Shown here piece by piece: positions 9,640 through 19,428 of a stretch of 64,000 nt of DNA. The notes under the pieces are model-generated. The model was not told where the DNA came from. It did no database searches and was given only the letters and a program-made list of their open reading frames with translations. This DNA is from Chryseobacterium camelliae. Its GTDB lineage: Bacteria > Bacteroidota > Bacteroidia > Flavobacteriales > Weeksellaceae. The stretch's first letter is position 1, and each line of letters begins with the position of its first letter. The stretch spans positions 1,550,001-1,614,000 of the forward strand of contig NZ_CP115859.1 of NCBI RefSeq assembly GCF_027920545.1, written 5' to 3'. Made by a program: the position numbers and the translations under genes.

Positions 9640-12519
9640 TCTTAATACAATATTATCGATTGCTGCCGGTGGTTGAGTTCCGGTACTTGCGTTATTTACC
9701 CATTCGAATACCAAACGCATTACAGTGCCTGCAAAATTGGTAAGATTTAAAGTGGTATTAGAATACGACTGCCAAGCACCATTTTGATTATATTGTCCTA
9801 TCTGAATTCTACCTGTACCAGTCGTAATCTGAGTTCCCGGTGTAGGTAAAAAAGTTGCAGGAACCAGCCATACTCTTAAATAATCCACAGTAGTCTGTCC
9901 TTGTGCCTTCCAGTCAAAAGAGAAGGTAGCCAGGGAAGTTCCAGCTGGAATTTTAATATCCCTGTAAGTTTGTACAATACTTGTACTGGTAATGGTATAA
10001 GCATTACTTACTCCATTATCATTAGATATATAAATAGATTTTCCAGTGTTTCCTGTCGCAGAGCCATGGAACCATTTATTCGTTTGCGTTCCATTTAATA
10101 ATCCGAAATCATTAACCCCTTCAAAATTCTGAAGATATGGAAGTGCAGCAGGAATCTGAGTCGTCATAAAGCTCGGTCCTTCTGCCCAATAACTACTATC
10201 CGTAGGTGAGCATACCGCTCTTACCCACCAATAATAAGTTGTATTAGGAACTAGAGTAGGATTTAAATCTACTGAATTAGTCATTGAAGTTCCTGTAGGA
10301 GTTGCTCCAGCGGCAGGAGGTGTAGGTGACGTAGAAATATAATAAACATATCCATTAGCCGGTAAAGTTGTTGGAGCTGCCCAACTGATAATAGCCCCAG
10401 TTCCTTCTATTGAACCAACAGACATCCCTGTAGGTGGTAAGCACGAAGGCGGTGCTTCCACTTTTAAATTATAATCAACATAACTACCGTATGGGGCTGG
10501 TCCACAAGAAGTAATAGCACCCGAACCCGATGTTGCGAACCTTACCCGGTAAGTTCCATACGGTAGTGCTGCTGGTATGTTAATAACTGTCGAAACTCCT
10601 GTATTAACAGTAGTGGTAGTTGCCAGAATAGTCTCTCCTGCGTCATCGAAATCCAAATCGTTATTCCAATCTACCCACACATAATAACGATAATAAGATG
10701 TGTTTGCTCCCTTTAGCGATACATTAATTACGCTTCCGGGTGAAGTATTGATTAGAGTCGATGAATTATCAACATATGCCGTATACGATGATGCTGTATA
10801 ATTTAGATTTGTCCATCCCCCGGTTGTAGATATTTGAGCTAGATAATATATTGTTGTACTCGTACCAGCAGAAGGCACACAGTATGCTGTATATACAGTG
10901 ACTGGTCCTCCCCACGGGCTTGCATCAGACGAGCTACATCTTGCTCTTACCCAAATATAATAAGTGGTATTTGCTGCTAAACCGGGAATCGTAGCCGTTG
11001 TACCTGTCACCCCTGTAATCTGAGGTACCGTTCCTGGTCCGGGAGCAATATTTGTGGTATTATAATATATTTCATATCCTAAAGGGGCAGATGTAGAAGC
11101 CGTCCATCCAATACTTGCGGATGATGTGGAAGTAGCGTTTAAAACTACTGCCGTAGGAGGCATACAGGTTGGTGGAGCACCAATCTCTAAGTTATAATCC
11201 ACATAATTCCCGTAAGGAGCTGGACCACAAGGAGCAATAGCACCCGACCCTGATGCTGCAAATCTTACTCTATAGTTACCATATGGTTGTGCCGCGGGCA
11301 CATTAACAATTGTTGAAATGCCCGTATTAACCGATGTTGTTGTAGCAAGAATGGTTTCTCCTGTATCATTAAAATCCATATCATTATTCCAATCCACCCA
11401 TATATAATAACGATAATATGAGGTATTTGCTCCTTTCAAAGTCACATTAATAGCACTTCCCGGTGAAGTACTCAATGTAGTAGATGAGTTATCAACATAT
11501 GCTGTATAAGATGAGGCAATATAATTTAAATTCGTCCATCCTCCCGTTGTTGTAATTTGAGATAAATAAGACGTTGTGGAGCTGGTTCCTCCTGTAGGCA
11601 AACAATATGCCGTATATATTACTAGCGGTCCAGTCCAAGTACTCTGACTAGAAGAACTACATTTTGATCTTACCCATGCATAATAAGTAGTATTTGCCGT
11701 CAATGGGGAAAGCGTAGCTGTAGTGCCCGGCTCCGTTTGAGAAGGTGTGGTAGTAGAAGTCGGCATTGCTGTAGATGTCGTATAATAAACATCATATCCT
11801 CCCGCAGGAGTTGCTGACGGGGCTACCCAGCTAATTCCTGCACTCGTTGTCGTTAATGTTGATAAAGTTAGTCCAGATATAGATGGTGGTATACATGCCG
11901 GAGGCGCTCCAAATGTCAGTCTAATATTAGGTCTGCTGGAAGAAATATACCCATTAGTTACTTGCGGTGCATTATTAGAAAAATAATACATATACTTAGT
12001 CGTAGCAGTAGTATATGTAATTTTACTTCCTGTACTACTCGTTGAACCTCCTGAAGCACCTCCAAAATTCGTTTCGACCAAAACCTCTAAATTATCCGTA
12101 CCATTATAATAATATTGATTTTGTAAAGTAATCGTATTCCAACCTGTCGGCAAATTACTTACTGTTCCATCATACACCAGTACAGCACCCGTTTTTTCCG
12201 TAGTCCAAGGCAGTGCTGTTAATGTTGTTGTTGTACTGGGTACAGATTTTAAATAAATCTTTATCGGAAGATTGAAGTTCATTGCAACCGTACTGTTCCA
12301 AGCTACAGATTGAATACTCCCTCCTGCCGGCAAATTGATTTCCGCAGCAGTATAAAGTGAAGCCGACATTTCGTAGGCATAATAAGATCCTAACGGCTGC
12401 CTTTGGGTACCCGTTCCTGTACCTATTGTAATTGTTTGTGCATGAGCAAACAGCCCAAAGACCATACAAAACAATACAACCAAGTCCCTCAGGAATCTTT
12501 TGGTTTTAATCATTTTCAT
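8044..12519 (-). CDS. Modular T9SS-exported adhesin-like protein C (FN3, GEVED, anchor J)
   Basis: 1491 residues with the same order as protein B: signal peptide 1-28 (ends FAHAQ), N-terminal beta region, FN3, GEVED, FN3, GEVED, FN3, one choice-of-anchor J domain, then the shared C-terminal module from residue 961 with a T9SS type A sorting domain. The GEVED domains carry acidic loops such as DWNNDMDFND that could bind calcium. N-terminal similarity to B is high, but the second GEVED domain (SLKGANTSYYRYYVWVDW) has diverged between them. A (GTTGCC) hexamer repeat in the last GEVED domain has one unit more than in B, adding two residues (TATATATF). Likely an outer-surface or secreted adhesin; the substrate cannot be told. 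Confidence 0.9.
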   Translation of the reverse strand: MKMIKTKRFLRDLVVLFCMVFGLFAHAQTITIGTGTGTQRQPLGSYYAYEMSASLYTAAEINLPAGGSIQSVAWNSTVAMNFNLPIKIYLKSVPSTTTTLTALPWTTEKTGAVLVYDGTVSNLPTGWNTITLQNQYYYNGTDNLEVLVETNFGGASGGSTSSTGSKITYTTATTKYMYYFSNNAPQVTNGYISSSRPNIRLTFGAPPACIPPSISGLTLSTLTTTSAGISWVAPSATPAGGYDVYYTTSTAMPTSTTTPSQTEPGTTATLSPLTANTTYYAWVRSKCSSSSQSTWTGPLVIYTAYCLPTGGTSSTTSYLSQITTTGGWTNLNYIASSYTAYVDNSSTTLSTSPGSAINVTLKGANTSYYRYYIWVDWNNDMDFNDTGETILATTTSVNTGISTIVNVPAAQPYGNYRVRFAASGSGAIAPCGPAPYGNYVDYNLEIGAPPTCMPPTAVVLNATSTSSASIGWTASTSAPLGYEIYYNTTNIAPGPGTVPQITGVTGTTATIPGLAANTTYYIWVRARCSSSDASPWGGPVTVYTAYCVPSAGTSTTIYYLAQISTTGGWTNLNYTASSYTAYVDNSSTLINTSPGSVINVSLKGANTSYYRYYVWVDWNNDLDFDDAGETILATTTTVNTGVSTVINIPAALPYGTYRVRFATSGSGAITSCGPAPYGSYVDYNLKVEAPPSCLPPTGMSVGSIEGTGAIISWAAPTTLPANGYVYYISTSPTPPAAGATPTGTSMTNSVDLNPTLVPNTTYYWWVRAVCSPTDSSYWAEGPSFMTTQIPAALPYLQNFEGVNDFGLLNGTQTNKWFHGSATGNTGKSIYISNDNGVSNAYTITSTSIVQTYRDIKIPAGTSLATFSFDWKAQGQTTVDYLRVWLVPATFLPTPGTQITTGTGRIQIGQYNQNGAWQSYSNTTLNLTNFAGTVMRLVFEWVNNASTGTQPPAAIDNIVLRVCSTATPVVTVTPASITHNSATITWPQDIGGASYKIRYRPVGSTGGWLPTAGPIDVAAVPGTTQTFTLNAPNNPLTPATLYEVEVAAVCNTINVGVYSHNEFTTKCDPTPPNVTFTNITSTSAVVNWSPIVASATYQMQWRKVGDPGWSLPIDLPNPPANTTYLLSGLTPYTQYEVQVRSTCVGSTTPNPWSSLSRFTTERTCEIPPPGLTILELKPTSAKVQWDPYVGPDATGKYILRYRKVGIPGWTNVPVSTNLYTLTGLTELTKYEMQVANVCSGTPGNYTLPYYFTTPTVIYCQMGANTASGEYISQVTVTPTGKPQMKNPSGASQYTDYTAEPLAQIEMIQGSANNQLTIDKVASGDAGVVAWIDFDRNGEFDINERILVSGPNTAATATATATFSVPSDAFVSNVDYMYVVMRVALMKGGLPVNCTNFDNGEVEDYTVRITKKPTASLLNQTDILIYPNPVSTVLNVKNISKRANYKIYNAAGQLVTKGIILNNKVDVHSLINGVYMIDIEDGSTSVQKKFIKE

Positions 12520-12557
12520 TTTTTTAAATTTAAATAGTGATAAACAGTGTAGAAAGA

Positions 12558-12589
12558 CAAGTATAACTTTTATGAATCCAGCTATACAA
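12558..12589 (-). promoter_or_regulatory. Possible promoter of adhesin gene C
   Basis: On the minus strand, TATACTTG (12558-12565) is one base off TAnnTTTG, with a TTG (12587-12589) 21 bases upstream. Confidence 0.4.
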
Positions 12590-12879
12590 ATAGATAGTAA
12601 CTTTTCATTCCATATTTATTATTTTTATCAATTTCACAAATTTAAACATATTTTTCAATTAACATTCACAAAACAAACAGGCTTATATGTTAAAATATTA
12701 TGAAAACAACAATTATTCTTAAATAATTAAAAAAATATTTTCTTTGAAAAATCTATATACATTTATACATAAATAAAAAATTCTATTAAATATGAATAAT
12801 AAAATAAGAAATAGATTTTTTAAAGAAAAATATCACTTCACTGTATCTCTTAATATTATTTAGCAAAATTTAATAAAAA

Positions 12880-12907
12880 AATAAGCTCTCATTTCTGAGA
12901 GCTTATT
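12880..12907 (-). terminator. Terminator of adhesin gene D
   Basis: A perfect AATAAGCTCTCA / TGAGAGCTTATT hairpin with a TTTC loop, identical in sequence to the one after gene C. Confidence 0.8.
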
Positions 12908-12968
12908 CTATTTTTGAGATTAAACGGTTAAGGTTAATCCCTTTCTATTTAAAAAAATTAATCGATGA

Positions 12969-14558
12969 TTATTCCTTGATAAACTTCTTCTGTACCGAAG
13001 TGGAGCCATCCTCAATATCGATCATATACACACCGTTGATCAGCGAATGTACATCAACCTTGTTGTTCAAGATGATTCCTTTAGTTACCAGCTGACCCGC
13101 TGCATTGTAAATCTTGTAATTTGCCCGCTTGCTGATATTCTTTACATTCAATACCGTGCTTACAGGGTTAGGGTAAATTAAGATATCCGTCTGATTCAAC
13201 AAACTGGCTGTCGGTTTCTTAGTGATTCGTACCGTGTAATCTTCTACTTCTCCGTTATCAAAGTTTGTACAGTTCACAGGAAGACCGCCTTTCATTAAAG
13301 CCACTCTCATCACTACATACATATAGTCAACATTGCTGACAAATGCATCGGATGGTACACTGAATGTTGCTGTTGCCGTTGCTGCGGTATTCGGTCCGGA
13401 AACAAGGATTCTTTCATTGATATCGAATTCTCCGTTTCTGTCAAAGTCAATCCATGCTACAACTCCCGCATCTCCGCTTGCTACTTTATCAATGGTCAAC
13501 TGATTGTTTACTGAGCCCTGGATCATTTCAATCTGAGCTAGAGGGTCTGCCGTATAATCGGTATACTGAGAAGCTCCCGAAGGATTCTTCATCTGAGGTT
13601 TTCCATTAGGAGTAACAGTTACCTGGGAAATATATTCTCCTGAAGCGGTATTAGCTCCCATCTGACAATAAATTACCGTAGGCGTAGTAAAGTAATACGG
13701 TAAAGTATAGTTACCTGGAGTACCACTACATACATTGGCTACCTGCATTTCATATTTGGTCAGTTCTGTTAAACCGGTCAGGGTATAAAGATTGGTAGAC
13801 ACAGGAACATTGGTCCATCCAGGAATTCCTACTTTTCTGTATCTTAAAATATATTTACCTGTTGCATCCGGACCTACATAAGGATCCCACTGAACTTTGG
13901 CACTGGTAGGTTTTAATTCTAAAATCGTTAATCCCGGTGGTGGTATTTCACAGGTTCTCTCTGTTGTAAATCTTGATAAGCTTGACCATGGGTTAGGCGT
14001 TGTGGAGCCCACACATGTACTTCTCACCTGAACTTCATACTGAGTATAAGGTGTTAAACCTGATAGTAAATACGTTGTATTTGCCGGTGGGTTTGGTAAA
14101 GTAATCGGTCCGATCCATCCCGGATCGCCTACTTTTCTCCACTGCATCTGATACGTTGCACTGGCTACTATGGGTGACCAGTTCACTACTGCTGAAGTGG
14201 AAGTAATATTCGTAAAGGTTACGTTTGGTGGAGTCGGGTCACATTTCGTCGTAAATTCATTATGTGAGTACGCTCCTACATTAATGGTATTACAAACCGC
14301 TGCTACTTCTACTTCATATAATGTAGCTGGAGTTAACGGGTTGTTTGGGGCATTTAATGTAAACGTCTGAGTTGTTCCAGGCACAGCCGCTACATCTATA
14401 GGACCGGCTGTTGGCAACCAACCTCCTGTAGAACCTACCGGACGGTATCTGATTTTATAAGAAGCGCCTCCGATATCCTGTGGCCAGGTAATCGTTGCTG
14501 AATTATGTGTAATTGAAGCCGGGGTTACTGTCACTACAGGGGTAGCAGTGCTGCAAAC
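12969..14558 (-). repeat. Shared C-terminal module, copy D
   Basis: The 529-residue module. From 12972 to about 14057 it differs from copy E at only two bases that I could find (near 13473 and 13999). Beyond that, in an FN3 domain, the two copies diverge sharply for ~100 bases and then resume similarity. Confidence 0.9.
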
Positions 14559-17500
14559 TCTTAATACAATATTATCGATTGCTGCCGGTGGTTGAGTTCC
14601 TCCTGTAGTATCATTTCTCCATTCAAATACCAAACGCATGGTAGTTCCTGCAAAACTGGTAAGGTTCAGGTTGGCATTGGAATAAGACTGCCAGGTAGTC
14701 CCGTTTTGATTATACTGACCTACCTGAACTCTTCCTGTACCAGCTGTAATCTGTGTTCCAGGTGTAGGCATAAAGTTAGACGGAACCAACCATACTCTTA
14801 TATAATCCCAAGAACTCTCCCCTTGCGCTTTCCAATCAAAAGAGAAGGTAGCTAAAGATGTTCCAGCTGGAATTGCAATATCTCTATATGCCTGTACTAC
14901 ACTTGAAGATGTAATTGTATACACATTCGTTGCTCCATTATCATTAGAAATATAAAGAGATTTTCCTGTGTTTCCTGTGGCAGAGCCATGGAACCATTTA
15001 TTTGTTTGCGTTCCATTCAATAACCCCAAGTCATTCGCTGTTTCAAAATTCTGAAGATATGGAAGTACAGCAGGAATCTGAGTCGTCATAAAGCTTGGTC
15101 CAGGAATCCAAATACTGGAATCTGTAGAAGAACAAACCGCTTTTACCCACCAGTAGTAAGTCGTATTTGGAGTTAAAGTCGGAGCAAGGTTTACTGTTGT
15201 TCCTGTAACAGGTGTTCCAGGAGTACCTGCACCAGGAGGTACATTCGAAGCAGACACGTAATATACATATCCTCCAGCAGGAGCGGGTGTTGGAGCCGTC
15301 CAGCTAATCGTTGCTCCATTGGATACAACTCCCGTTACCGTCAAAGCTGTTGGTACTTTACATGTTGGAATCAATAAATTAATATTATCAACAGCTGCAG
15401 GAGGTTGTGTTCCACCCGTAGTATCACTTCTCCATTCGAATACCAGACGCATTGTAGCTCCCGCATAAGCAGCTAAATTTACATTGGTATTAATATAATT
15501 CTGCCATGCCGATTGTTGATTGAACTGTCCTATCTGAACTCTTCCCGTACCCGCTGTAATTTGCGTTCCTGCAGTAGGCATAAATGAAGCAGGCACCATC
15601 CAGACTCTAAGATAATCCCATGTAGTCCCCTCTCCAAAAGCCCTCCAATCAAAGGTCAGAATAGCAGGCGAAGCTGCGGTTGTTCCTGCAGGAATGGCAA
15701 AATCTCTATATGCATGAGTCACCTGACTAGTTGATGTGCTAGTAGTATAGGTATTTGCTACTCCTCCATTATCGGAAATATAAATAGCGTTTACCGGATT
15801 ACCTGCCGCAGAGCCATAATACCATTTATTAATCTGGTTTCCGTTTACAAAACCAAAGTCGTTTGTATTAAAGTTTTGAGAATACGGGAGGGTAGCCGGA
15901 ATCTGTGTAGTTGTAAAACTAGGACCCGGAACCCAAATACTGCTATCCGTAGAAGAACAAATAGCTCTTACCCACCAATAATACGTTGTATTCGGTGTTA
16001 AAGTCGGAGCCAAATTTACTGTTGTCCCTGTTGTTGTTCCTGTAGGAGCTCCCGTAGGAGGTATATTTGATGTGGAAACATAATAAGCATATCCATTTGC
16101 AGGTGCCGGTGTAGGTGCCGTCCAATTTATATTAGCACCATTAGCCACAAGCCCTGTTACGTTTAATGCAGTAGGTACTTTACAAGTCGGTATTAATAAA
16201 TTAACATTGTCAATCGCTGCAGGAGGCTGGTTTCCTCCAAAAGTATCATTTCTCCATTCAAAGACCAAACGCATTACCGAACCAGCATAAGCCGAAACAT
16301 TTAAAGTCGGGTTCAAATAATTCTGCCATGTTCCTTGTTGATTTAATTGTGCCAATTGAACCCTATCTGTTCCTGCAGTAATCAATGCTCCTGCAGTAGG
16401 CATGTACGCCGCTGGTACCACCCACACTCTTAAATAATCTGTAGTTCCATCTCCAAGCGCTCTCCAATCAAATGATAAAATTGCAGGAGAAGCAGCAGTT
16501 GTTCCTGCCGGAATAGTGAAATCTCTATAAGCATGAGTTACCTGTGTACTTGGTGGACTGGTCGTATACGCATTTGTAGCTCCGTTATCGTTTGATATAT
16601 AAATTCCATTTACCGGGTTACCTGCAGCCGTGCCGTGATACCATTTATTAATCTGAGTACCTGTAGTAAACCCAAAATCATTACTTCCGGAAAAAGATTG
16701 AGTATAAGGTAAACTAGCAGGTATTTGAGTTGTTGTAAAAGAAGGGCCAGGCATCCAAAGACTACTGTCTGTAGATGAACAAACCGATTTCACCCACCAA
16801 AAATATTGTGTATTCGGTGTTAACGTAGGTACTAAGTTCACCGATGGAGTGGTTGTAGTTCCGGTAGGCGGTGTTCCAGCAACCGGTGGTACGTTAGTAG
16901 TAGTAATATAATATTCAAACCCATTCGCAGGTGCCGGAGTTGGTGAAGTCCAGCCCAACGTTGCTCCGTTTGACACGACACCAGTTACTGTCTGTGCTGA
17001 AGGCACAACACAGGTAGGTATAAAAAAGTTGATATTATCTACTGCGCAAGCCGGACTTGCTCCAACAATAGTATCATTTCTCCATTCAAAAATCAATTTC
17101 ACAGTAGTCCCTGCAAAACTGGTTAAATTTACTGTAGGATTTGTATAATTTTGCCATGTATTTTGCATTTCAAAATTAGCTCCAAGCTGAATATTCCCTC
17201 CCGTAGCGGTCATTTGAGTACCTGCCGTTGGAGTAAAAGTGGAAGGAGCCAAATACACTCTCATTCTATCAAATGTAGAGTCATTACCATACGATCTCCA
17301 GTCAAAAACCAATGTTGCCATAGTCGTTCCTGCCGGAACCGTAAATTCTCTATAAGCATGAACTACACTACCACTAGCAATGGTATAGTTATTCGTTACA
17401 CCATTATCATTTGACACATAAATTGAACCTCCTGGATTACCAGCTGCTGTTCCATATACCCATTTATTAACTTGTGTTCCATTAACAAAGGTAAAGTCAT

Positions 17501-17621
17501 TAGCTGAAGTAAAGTTCTGCATATATGGTAAAGTTGCAGGTGCCTGTCCTCTTACGTGTTGCAATAATCCTGTACAGAAAAAACACACAAGAAGTGTAAA
17601 AAAAGTAAAGAGTTTCTTCAT
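12969..17621 (-). CDS. Modular T9SS-exported adhesin-like protein D (four anchor J/FN3 units)
   Basis: 1550 residues. The signal peptide is about 1-26 (ends HVRGQA). The front half is built of repeated units of about 274 residues, each a choice-of-anchor J (cleaved-adhesin) domain followed by FN3, starting near residues 29, 302, 577 and 851 (LPYxQxF ... NDFGF ... YISNDNG ... AYRDF ... RLVFEWRND). The fourth anchor J domain runs straight into the shared module at residue 1022: three FN3, GEVED, T9SS type A sorting domain ending KKFIKE. It lacks the internal GEVED domains of B and C. The last 1.09 kb of coding sequence is almost identical to gene E. Family knowledge supports a secreted adhesin-like role; the ligand is unknown. 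Confidence 0.9.
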   Translation of the reverse strand: MKKLFTFFTLLVCFFCTGLLQHVRGQAPATLPYMQNFTSANDFTFVNGTQVNKWVYGTAAGNPGGSIYVSNDNGVTNNYTIASGSVVHAYREFTVPAGTTMATLVFDWRSYGNDSTFDRMRVYLAPSTFTPTAGTQMTATGGNIQLGANFEMQNTWQNYTNPTVNLTSFAGTTVKLIFEWRNDTIVGASPACAVDNINFFIPTCVVPSAQTVTGVVSNGATLGWTSPTPAPANGFEYYITTTNVPPVAGTPPTGTTTTPSVNLVPTLTPNTQYFWWVKSVCSSTDSSLWMPGPSFTTTQIPASLPYTQSFSGSNDFGFTTGTQINKWYHGTAAGNPVNGIYISNDNGATNAYTTSPPSTQVTHAYRDFTIPAGTTAASPAILSFDWRALGDGTTDYLRVWVVPAAYMPTAGALITAGTDRVQLAQLNQQGTWQNYLNPTLNVSAYAGSVMRLVFEWRNDTFGGNQPPAAIDNVNLLIPTCKVPTALNVTGLVANGANINWTAPTPAPANGYAYYVSTSNIPPTGAPTGTTTGTTVNLAPTLTPNTTYYWWVRAICSSTDSSIWVPGPSFTTTQIPATLPYSQNFNTNDFGFVNGNQINKWYYGSAAGNPVNAIYISDNGGVANTYTTSTSTSQVTHAYRDFAIPAGTTAASPAILTFDWRAFGEGTTWDYLRVWMVPASFMPTAGTQITAGTGRVQIGQFNQQSAWQNYINTNVNLAAYAGATMRLVFEWRSDTTGGTQPPAAVDNINLLIPTCKVPTALTVTGVVSNGATISWTAPTPAPAGGYVYYVSASNVPPGAGTPGTPVTGTTVNLAPTLTPNTTYYWWVKAVCSSTDSSIWIPGPSFMTTQIPAVLPYLQNFETANDLGLLNGTQTNKWFHGSATGNTGKSLYISNDNGATNVYTITSSSVVQAYRDIAIPAGTSLATFSFDWKAQGESSWDYIRVWLVPSNFMPTPGTQITAGTGRVQVGQYNQNGTTWQSYSNANLNLTSFAGTTMRLVFEWRNDTTGGTQPPAAIDNIVLRVCSTATPVVTVTPASITHNSATITWPQDIGGASYKIRYRPVGSTGGWLPTAGPIDVAAVPGTTQTFTLNAPNNPLTPATLYEVEVAAVCNTINVGAYSHNEFTTKCDPTPPNVTFTNITSTSAVVNWSPIVASATYQMQWRKVGDPGWIGPITLPNPPANTTYLLSGLTPYTQYEVQVRSTCVGSTTPNPWSSLSRFTTERTCEIPPPGLTILELKPTSAKVQWDPYVGPDATGKYILRYRKVGIPGWTNVPVSTNLYTLTGLTELTKYEMQVANVCSGTPGNYTLPYYFTTPTVIYCQMGANTASGEYISQVTVTPNGKPQMKNPSGASQYTDYTADPLAQIEMIQGSVNNQLTIDKVASGDAGVVAWIDFDRNGEFDINERILVSGPNTAATATATFSVPSDAFVSNVDYMYVVMRVALMKGGLPVNCTNFDNGEVEDYTVRITKKPTASLLNQTDILIYPNPVSTVLNVKNISKRANYKIYNAAGQLVTKGIILNNKVDVHSLINGVYMIDIEDGSTSVQKKFIKE

Positions 17622-17648
17622 AAGCTATTTTATATTAAATTAACCATA

Positions 17649-17678
17649 CGAATTTAAGCATTTTTTACCATTAATCAA
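17649..17678 (-). promoter_or_regulatory. Possible promoter of adhesin gene D
   Basis: On the minus strand, TAAATTCG (17649-17656) is one base off TAnnTTTG, with a TTG (17676-17678) 19 bases upstream. The start codon is 28 bases downstream. Confidence 0.45.
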
Positions 17679-17780
17679 TTTTTCATTATCTTTTTATAAC
17701 AATATCATCAAAAAATTAATATAACAACAACAATCAAACGTTTAAAAACAAGAATTCAATAAAGATAGATATCAATAAAA

Positions 17781-17808
17781 AATAAGCCCTCATTTCTGAG
17801 AGCTTATT
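17781..17808 (-). terminator. Terminator of adhesin gene E
   Basis: AATAAGCCCTCA / TGAGAGCTTATT hairpin with a TTTC loop and the same single mismatch as the one after gene B. The following ~25 bases also match the flank of gene B rather than those of C or D. Confidence 0.8.
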
Positions 17809-17832
17809 CTATTATTTAAATGTTATAATCAA

Positions 17833-19428
17833 TTATTCCTTGATAAACTTCTTCTGTACCGAAGTGGAGCCATCCTCAATATCGATCATATACACACCGT
17901 TGATCAGCGAATGTACATCAACCTTGTTGTTCAAGATGATTCCTTTAGTTACCAGCTGACCCGCTGCATTGTAAATCTTGTAATTTGCCCGCTTGCTGAT
18001 ATTCTTTACATTCAATACCGTGCTTACAGGGTTAGGGTAAATTAAGATATCCGTCTGATTCAACAAACTGGCTGTCGGTTTCTTAGTGATTCGTACCGTG
18101 TAATCTTCTACTTCTCCGTTATCAAAGTTTGTACAGTTCACAGGAAGACCGCCTTTCATTAAAGCCACTCTCATCACTACATACATATAGTCAACATTGC
18201 TGACAAATGCATCGGATGGTACACTGAATGTTGCTGTTGCCGTTGCTGCGGTATTCGGTCCGGAAACAAGGATTCTTTCATTGATATCGAATTCTCCGTT
18301 TCTGTCAAAGTCAATCCATGCTACAACTCCCGCATCCCCGCTTGCTACTTTATCAATGGTCAACTGATTGTTTACTGAGCCCTGGATCATTTCAATCTGA
18401 GCTAGAGGGTCTGCCGTATAATCGGTATACTGAGAAGCTCCCGAAGGATTCTTCATCTGAGGTTTTCCATTAGGAGTAACAGTTACCTGGGAAATATATT
18501 CTCCTGAAGCGGTATTAGCTCCCATCTGACAATAAATTACCGTAGGCGTAGTAAAGTAATACGGTAAAGTATAGTTACCTGGAGTACCACTACATACATT
18601 GGCTACCTGCATTTCATATTTGGTCAGTTCTGTTAAACCGGTCAGGGTATAAAGATTGGTAGACACAGGAACATTGGTCCATCCAGGAATTCCTACTTTT
18701 CTGTATCTTAAAATATATTTACCTGTTGCATCCGGACCTACATAAGGATCCCACTGAACTTTGGCACTGGTAGGTTTTAATTCTAAAATCGTTAATCCCG
18801 GTGGTGGTATTTCACAGGTTCTCTCTGTTGTAAATCTTGATAAGCTTGACCATGGGTTAGGTGTTGTGGAGCCCACACATGTACTTCTCACCTGAACTTC
18901 ATACTGAGTATAAGGTGTTAAAGTATATCCCGGAGAAGGAAGAGCATATGTATTTGCTGGTGGATTTGGCAAAGCAAGTGGTCCGATCCATCCCGGATCT
19001 CCTACTTTTCTCCACTGAATTTCATAGGTAGCACTTGCTGCTAATGGTGACCAGTTCACTACTGCTGAAGTGGAAGTAATATTCGTAAAGGTTACGTTTG
19101 GTGGAGTCGGGTCACATTTCGTCGTAAATTCATTGTGTGAATACACTCCTACATTAATGGTATTACAAACCGCTGCTACTTCTACTTCATATAATGTAGC
19201 TGGAGTCAACGGGTTGTTTGGGGCATTTAATGTAAACGTCTGGGTTGTTCCAGGCACAGCCGCTACATCTATAGGACCGGCTGCTGGCAACCACTGCGTA
19301 GAACTTACCGGACGATATTTAACCTTATAAGAAGCGCCTCCGATATCCTGTGGCCAGGTAATCGTTGCTGAGTTATGCGTAATTGAAGCTGGGGTTACTG
19401 TCACTACAGGGGTAGCAGTGCTGCAAAC
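17833..19428 (-). repeat. Shared C-terminal module, copy E
   Basis: The 531-residue module, nearly identical to copy D from the stop codon to about 18922. It then carries private sequence (18923-19050) before rejoining the family consensus. Confidence 0.9.

Larger units (their letters stand above)
12520..12968. other. Intergenic region between adhesins C and D
   Basis: This AT-rich 449-base spacer holds a weak promoter for C (12558-12589), the terminator of D (12880-12907) and a 3' flank closely matching that of gene C. A 67-codon plus-strand frame at 12500-12703 is low-complexity and not convincing as a gene. Confidence 0.6.

Noticed and set aside
12500..12703. 67-codon plus-strand frame in the C-D spacer
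   Set aside because: It is composed of AT-rich low-complexity sequence, overlaps the start of gene C on the other strand and has no ribosome-binding site.
3025..19428. CRISPR or short tandem-repeat array in the repetitive region
   Set aside because: Repeats are coding domain repeats hundreds of bases long. No short, evenly spaced direct repeats with unique spacers were found anywhere in the window.
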